A stretch of 64,000 nt of DNA. It comes from Ornithinibacillus sp. 4-3. GTDB taxonomy: Bacteria; Bacillota; Bacilli; Bacillales; Amphibacillaceae. Position 1 is the stretch's first letter, and every line of letters starts with the position of its first letter. This document shows, in pieces, positions 62,042 to 64,000 of this stretch. Made by a program: the position numbers and the translations under genes. A model generated the notes under the pieces. It worked only from the letters and a program-made list of their open reading frames with translations. It had not been told where the DNA came from and made no database searches. Location: the NCBI RefSeq assembly GCF_040958695.1, contig NZ_CP162599.1, forward strand, positions 1 to 64,000. Direction: 5' to 3'.

Positions 62042-64000
62042 ATGAAGGGTATTCATAATTTTTTGAAATCACAGGAAGATGTGCAATCTATAATTAGTGG
62101 CTTTACAAATGGGATGCAGGAACAGCTTGCATCAGGGTTATCAGGATCTGCAAGAAGTCTGCTTATTTCTGTTATCAATGAATCAATCCGCAGGCCAATA
62201 TTGCTTGTTACGCATCAGCTTATTCAGGCGCAACAGTTATATGATGATCTAACAGAATTTTCGACGGATGTATATTTATATCCAGTAAATGAGTTAATTT
62301 CATCAGAAATGGCTGCACAGAGTCCAGAATTAAGAGGTCAACGAATTGATGCGTTAACAGAATGGTCAAATAGAGAAAAAGGTATTTTAATCGCTCCAGT
62401 AGCGGCATTACGGCGTATCCTACCGCCAAGGCATTATTGGAATAAATATCAATTGCCATTTACAGTCGGTGAAGAAATAAATATTAAACAGTATTTAACT
62501 GCACTTGTTGATATGGGCTATGAGCGTGCAACAATGGTTACATCTCCTGGAGAGTTTAGTCAACGTGGTGGAATCATAGATATATACCCAGTAACAGAGG
62601 AGCATCCTATTCGAGTGGAGTTGTTTGATGAAGAAGTAGATTCCATTCGTTATTTTGATGCGAATACACAGAGATCATTAGATCAAAAAGAGCAGATTTC
62701 TATTGGACCAGCAAAGGAGTTATTATTAACCTCTGAGGATATGATGGCTGGAGCCAATCGTATAGATACAGCATTAGCAGAAGCACTGAGTAAGATGAAA
62801 GATGATGAAGCAAAAGAACAATTATTACAATCGAGTCAATATGATCTAGATCGTCTAAAGCGTTTAGAGCATTTTCAAGAAATGAACAAATATATCGGTT
62901 ATTTTTATGAACAACCTGCTAGTTTATTAGATTACTTACCAAAAGACGGATTAATTATTTTTGACGAGATGAGTAGGATTCAAGAAACAGCATTGCATTT
63001 GGATAAGGAAGAAGGCGAATGGTATAGCGACTTGCTTCTTGCTAACCAGGTGATTCGTGATAGTAAGTTTTCATTTGACTGGCATACTGTCTGGGGAAAT
63101 ATGGAACATGCACGTCTTTACCTATCTGTCTTCTTAAGGCATATTCCAAATACACAGCCTCAAAATATCGTTAATTTTTCTACACGTGATATGCAGGAAT
63201 TTCATGGACAAATGAACTTGTTTCAAAATGAATTACAGCGCTGGGAGAAAAGTGGTTTTTCTGTCATTCTTCTAGCTCCTAATGCGGAACGTGCGGAGAA
63301 AATCCAATCTATTTTGGCAGATTACCATATGGGGGCTAACGTTACTACAGAGCTTCAATTACCTGTGCAGCAACCAACAATTGTTGTTGGTAATTTACAA
63401 AATGGTACAGAGTGGCCAATGCATAAACTGGCTATTTTGACAGAAAAGGAATTATTTAAGAAAAGCGCAGCTCGGGCTCGCAAGGGAAGGCAAAAGCTAT
63501 CTAATGCGGAACGGATTAAAAATTACCAAGAGTTAAAAGTTGGTGATTATGTTGTGCATGCAAGTCATGGAATTGGAAAATACCTCGGCATTGAGACAGT
63601 CTCTGTAAATAATTTGCATAAAGATTACATGCTGATCAAATATGCTGGTGATGATAAATTATTTGTACCTATTGATCAAATTGATTTAGTACAAAAATAT
63701 GTAGGCTCTGAAGGCAAAGAACCTAAGTTATATAAGCTTGGTGGAACAGAGTGGACAAAGGTTAAAAGAAAAGTACAGTCCTCTGTGGAGGATATTGCAG
63801 ATGATTTAATTAAGCTATATGCAGAGCGGGAAGCAAGAAAAGGATATGCTTTCTCAAAAGATACAGAGTTACAGCAAGAATTCGAAGCGACTTTCCCGTA
63901 TCAGGAAACAGACGATCAATTACGCTGTATTGAAGAAATTAAGCAAGATATGGAAAGAGAACGTCCTATGGATCGTCTCTTATGTGGAGACGTAGGATAT
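62042..64000 (+). CDS. mfd: Transcription-repair coupling factor Mfd, 5' part (runs off the window)
   Basis: Mfd removes stalled RNA polymerase and recruits UvrA to the lesion. The frame is open from the ATG at 62042 to the window edge (653 codons). It shows the UvrB-like domains (FSQRGGIIDIYPVTEEHP), the RNA-polymerase-binding domain (GDYVVHASHGIGKYLGIE, VGSEGKEPKLYKLGG) and the start of the translocase (FPYQETDDQL, then RPMDRLLCGDVGY). It stops just before the expected Walker A GKT. The ribosome site is gggggtt. The full protein should be about 1170-1180 residues. Confidence 0.97.
   Translation, partial: MKGIHNFLKSQEDVQSIISGFTNGMQEQLASGLSGSARSLLISVINESIRRPILLVTHQLIQAQQLYDDLTEFSTDVYLYPVNELISSEMAAQSPELRGQRIDALTEWSNREKGILIAPVAALRRILPPRHYWNKYQLPFTVGEEINIKQYLTALVDMGYERATMVTSPGEFSQRGGIIDIYPVTEEHPIRVELFDEEVDSIRYFDANTQRSLDQKEQISIGPAKELLLTSEDMMAGANRIDTALAEALSKMKDDEAKEQLLQSSQYDLDRLKRLEHFQEMNKYIGYFYEQPASLLDYLPKDGLIIFDEMSRIQETALHLDKEEGEWYSDLLLANQVIRDSKFSFDWHTVWGNMEHARLYLSVFLRHIPNTQPQNIVNFSTRDMQEFHGQMNLFQNELQRWEKSGFSVILLAPNAERAEKIQSILADYHMGANVTTELQLPVQQPTIVVGNLQNGTEWPMHKLAILTEKELFKKSAARARKGRQKLSNAERIKNYQELKVGDYVVHASHGIGKYLGIETVSVNNLHKDYMLIKYAGDDKLFVPIDQIDLVQKYVGSEGKEPKLYKLGGTEWTKVKRKVQSSVEDIADDLIKLYAEREARKGYAFSKDTELQQEFEATFPYQETDDQLRCIEEIKQDMERERPMDRLLCGDVGY

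Noticed and set aside
61722..62072. Open frames of 81 and 116 codons over the long B repeat
   Set aside because: Arg/Pro/Cys-rich composition, no ribosome site and no counterpart in the other B copies. The GC-rich repeat simply lacks stops.

Overview
The window is a replication-origin segment of a low-GC, endospore-forming Bacillaceae chromosome. Gene order (dnaA-dnaN-yaaA-recF-remB-gyrB-gyrA-guaB-dacA-pdxS-serS ... metG-yabD-yabE-rnmV-rsmA-yabG-veg-sspF-ispE-purR-spoVG-glmU-prs-ctc-pth-fin-mfd) follows the Bacillus subtilis origin region almost gene by gene. AT-rich codon use, sporulation genes (yaaH, bofA, csfB, yabG, sspF, spoVG, fin) and the losses and insertions fit an Oceanobacillus-like organism. 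That genus is an inference from memory of gene order; no search was run.

Layout. 1-586: DnaA-box cluster before dnaA. 1937-2321: second origin half, with DnaA boxes, a DnaA-trio-like run and an AT-rich stretch. 2322-16060: replication, topoisomerase, IMP dehydrogenase, PBP5, PdxS and SerS genes. 14515-16710: a serine T-box, tRNA-Ser(UGA) and a proline T-box before proC. 17631-19841: spore hydrolase yaaH, tadA and SRP RNA. 20066-25295: a reverse-strand insertion between SRP RNA and dnaX, made of two paralogous oligopeptide-binding lipoproteins without permease or ATPase plus an M20 amidohydrolase. 25834-29302: dnaX-ebfC-recR-yaaL-bofA. 29792-33463: a Tat cassette (Tat-signal small subunit, GMC flavoprotein, tatA, tatC). 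33694-37544: csfB and a divergently arranged four-protein FAD/2Fe-2S dehydrogenase. 37730-45171: yaaO, tmk, darA, yaaR, holB, yaaT, yabA, yabB, yazA, rsmI. 45368-64000: metG to the 5' two-thirds of mfd, which runs off the window.

How the genes work together. Most of the window is housekeeping: replication initiation and repair (DnaA, DnaN, RecF, DnaX, HolB, RecR, YabA, Mfd), gyrase, tRNA charging and modification (SerS, MetG, TadA, YabB), rRNA maturation (RnmV, RsmA, RsmI), and precursor supply (GuaB, Prs, GlmU, IspE, Tmk, PdxS). Candidate promoters for sigma-A, sigma-B, sigma-F/G, sigma-H and sigma-K can be read upstream of the genes expected to carry them.

Accessory signal. Three families of short non-coding interspersed repeats (called A, B and C here) sit in the intergenic gaps. 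Some B copies end in a T-tract directly behind a gene and look like its terminator. One A copy is flanked by a 20-bp direct repeat. I see no CRISPR array, transposase gene, prophage or defence system. The accessory parts that look most interesting are the repeat families, the orphan binding-protein/M20 insertion, the self-contained Tat/GMC cassette and the split dehydrogenase.
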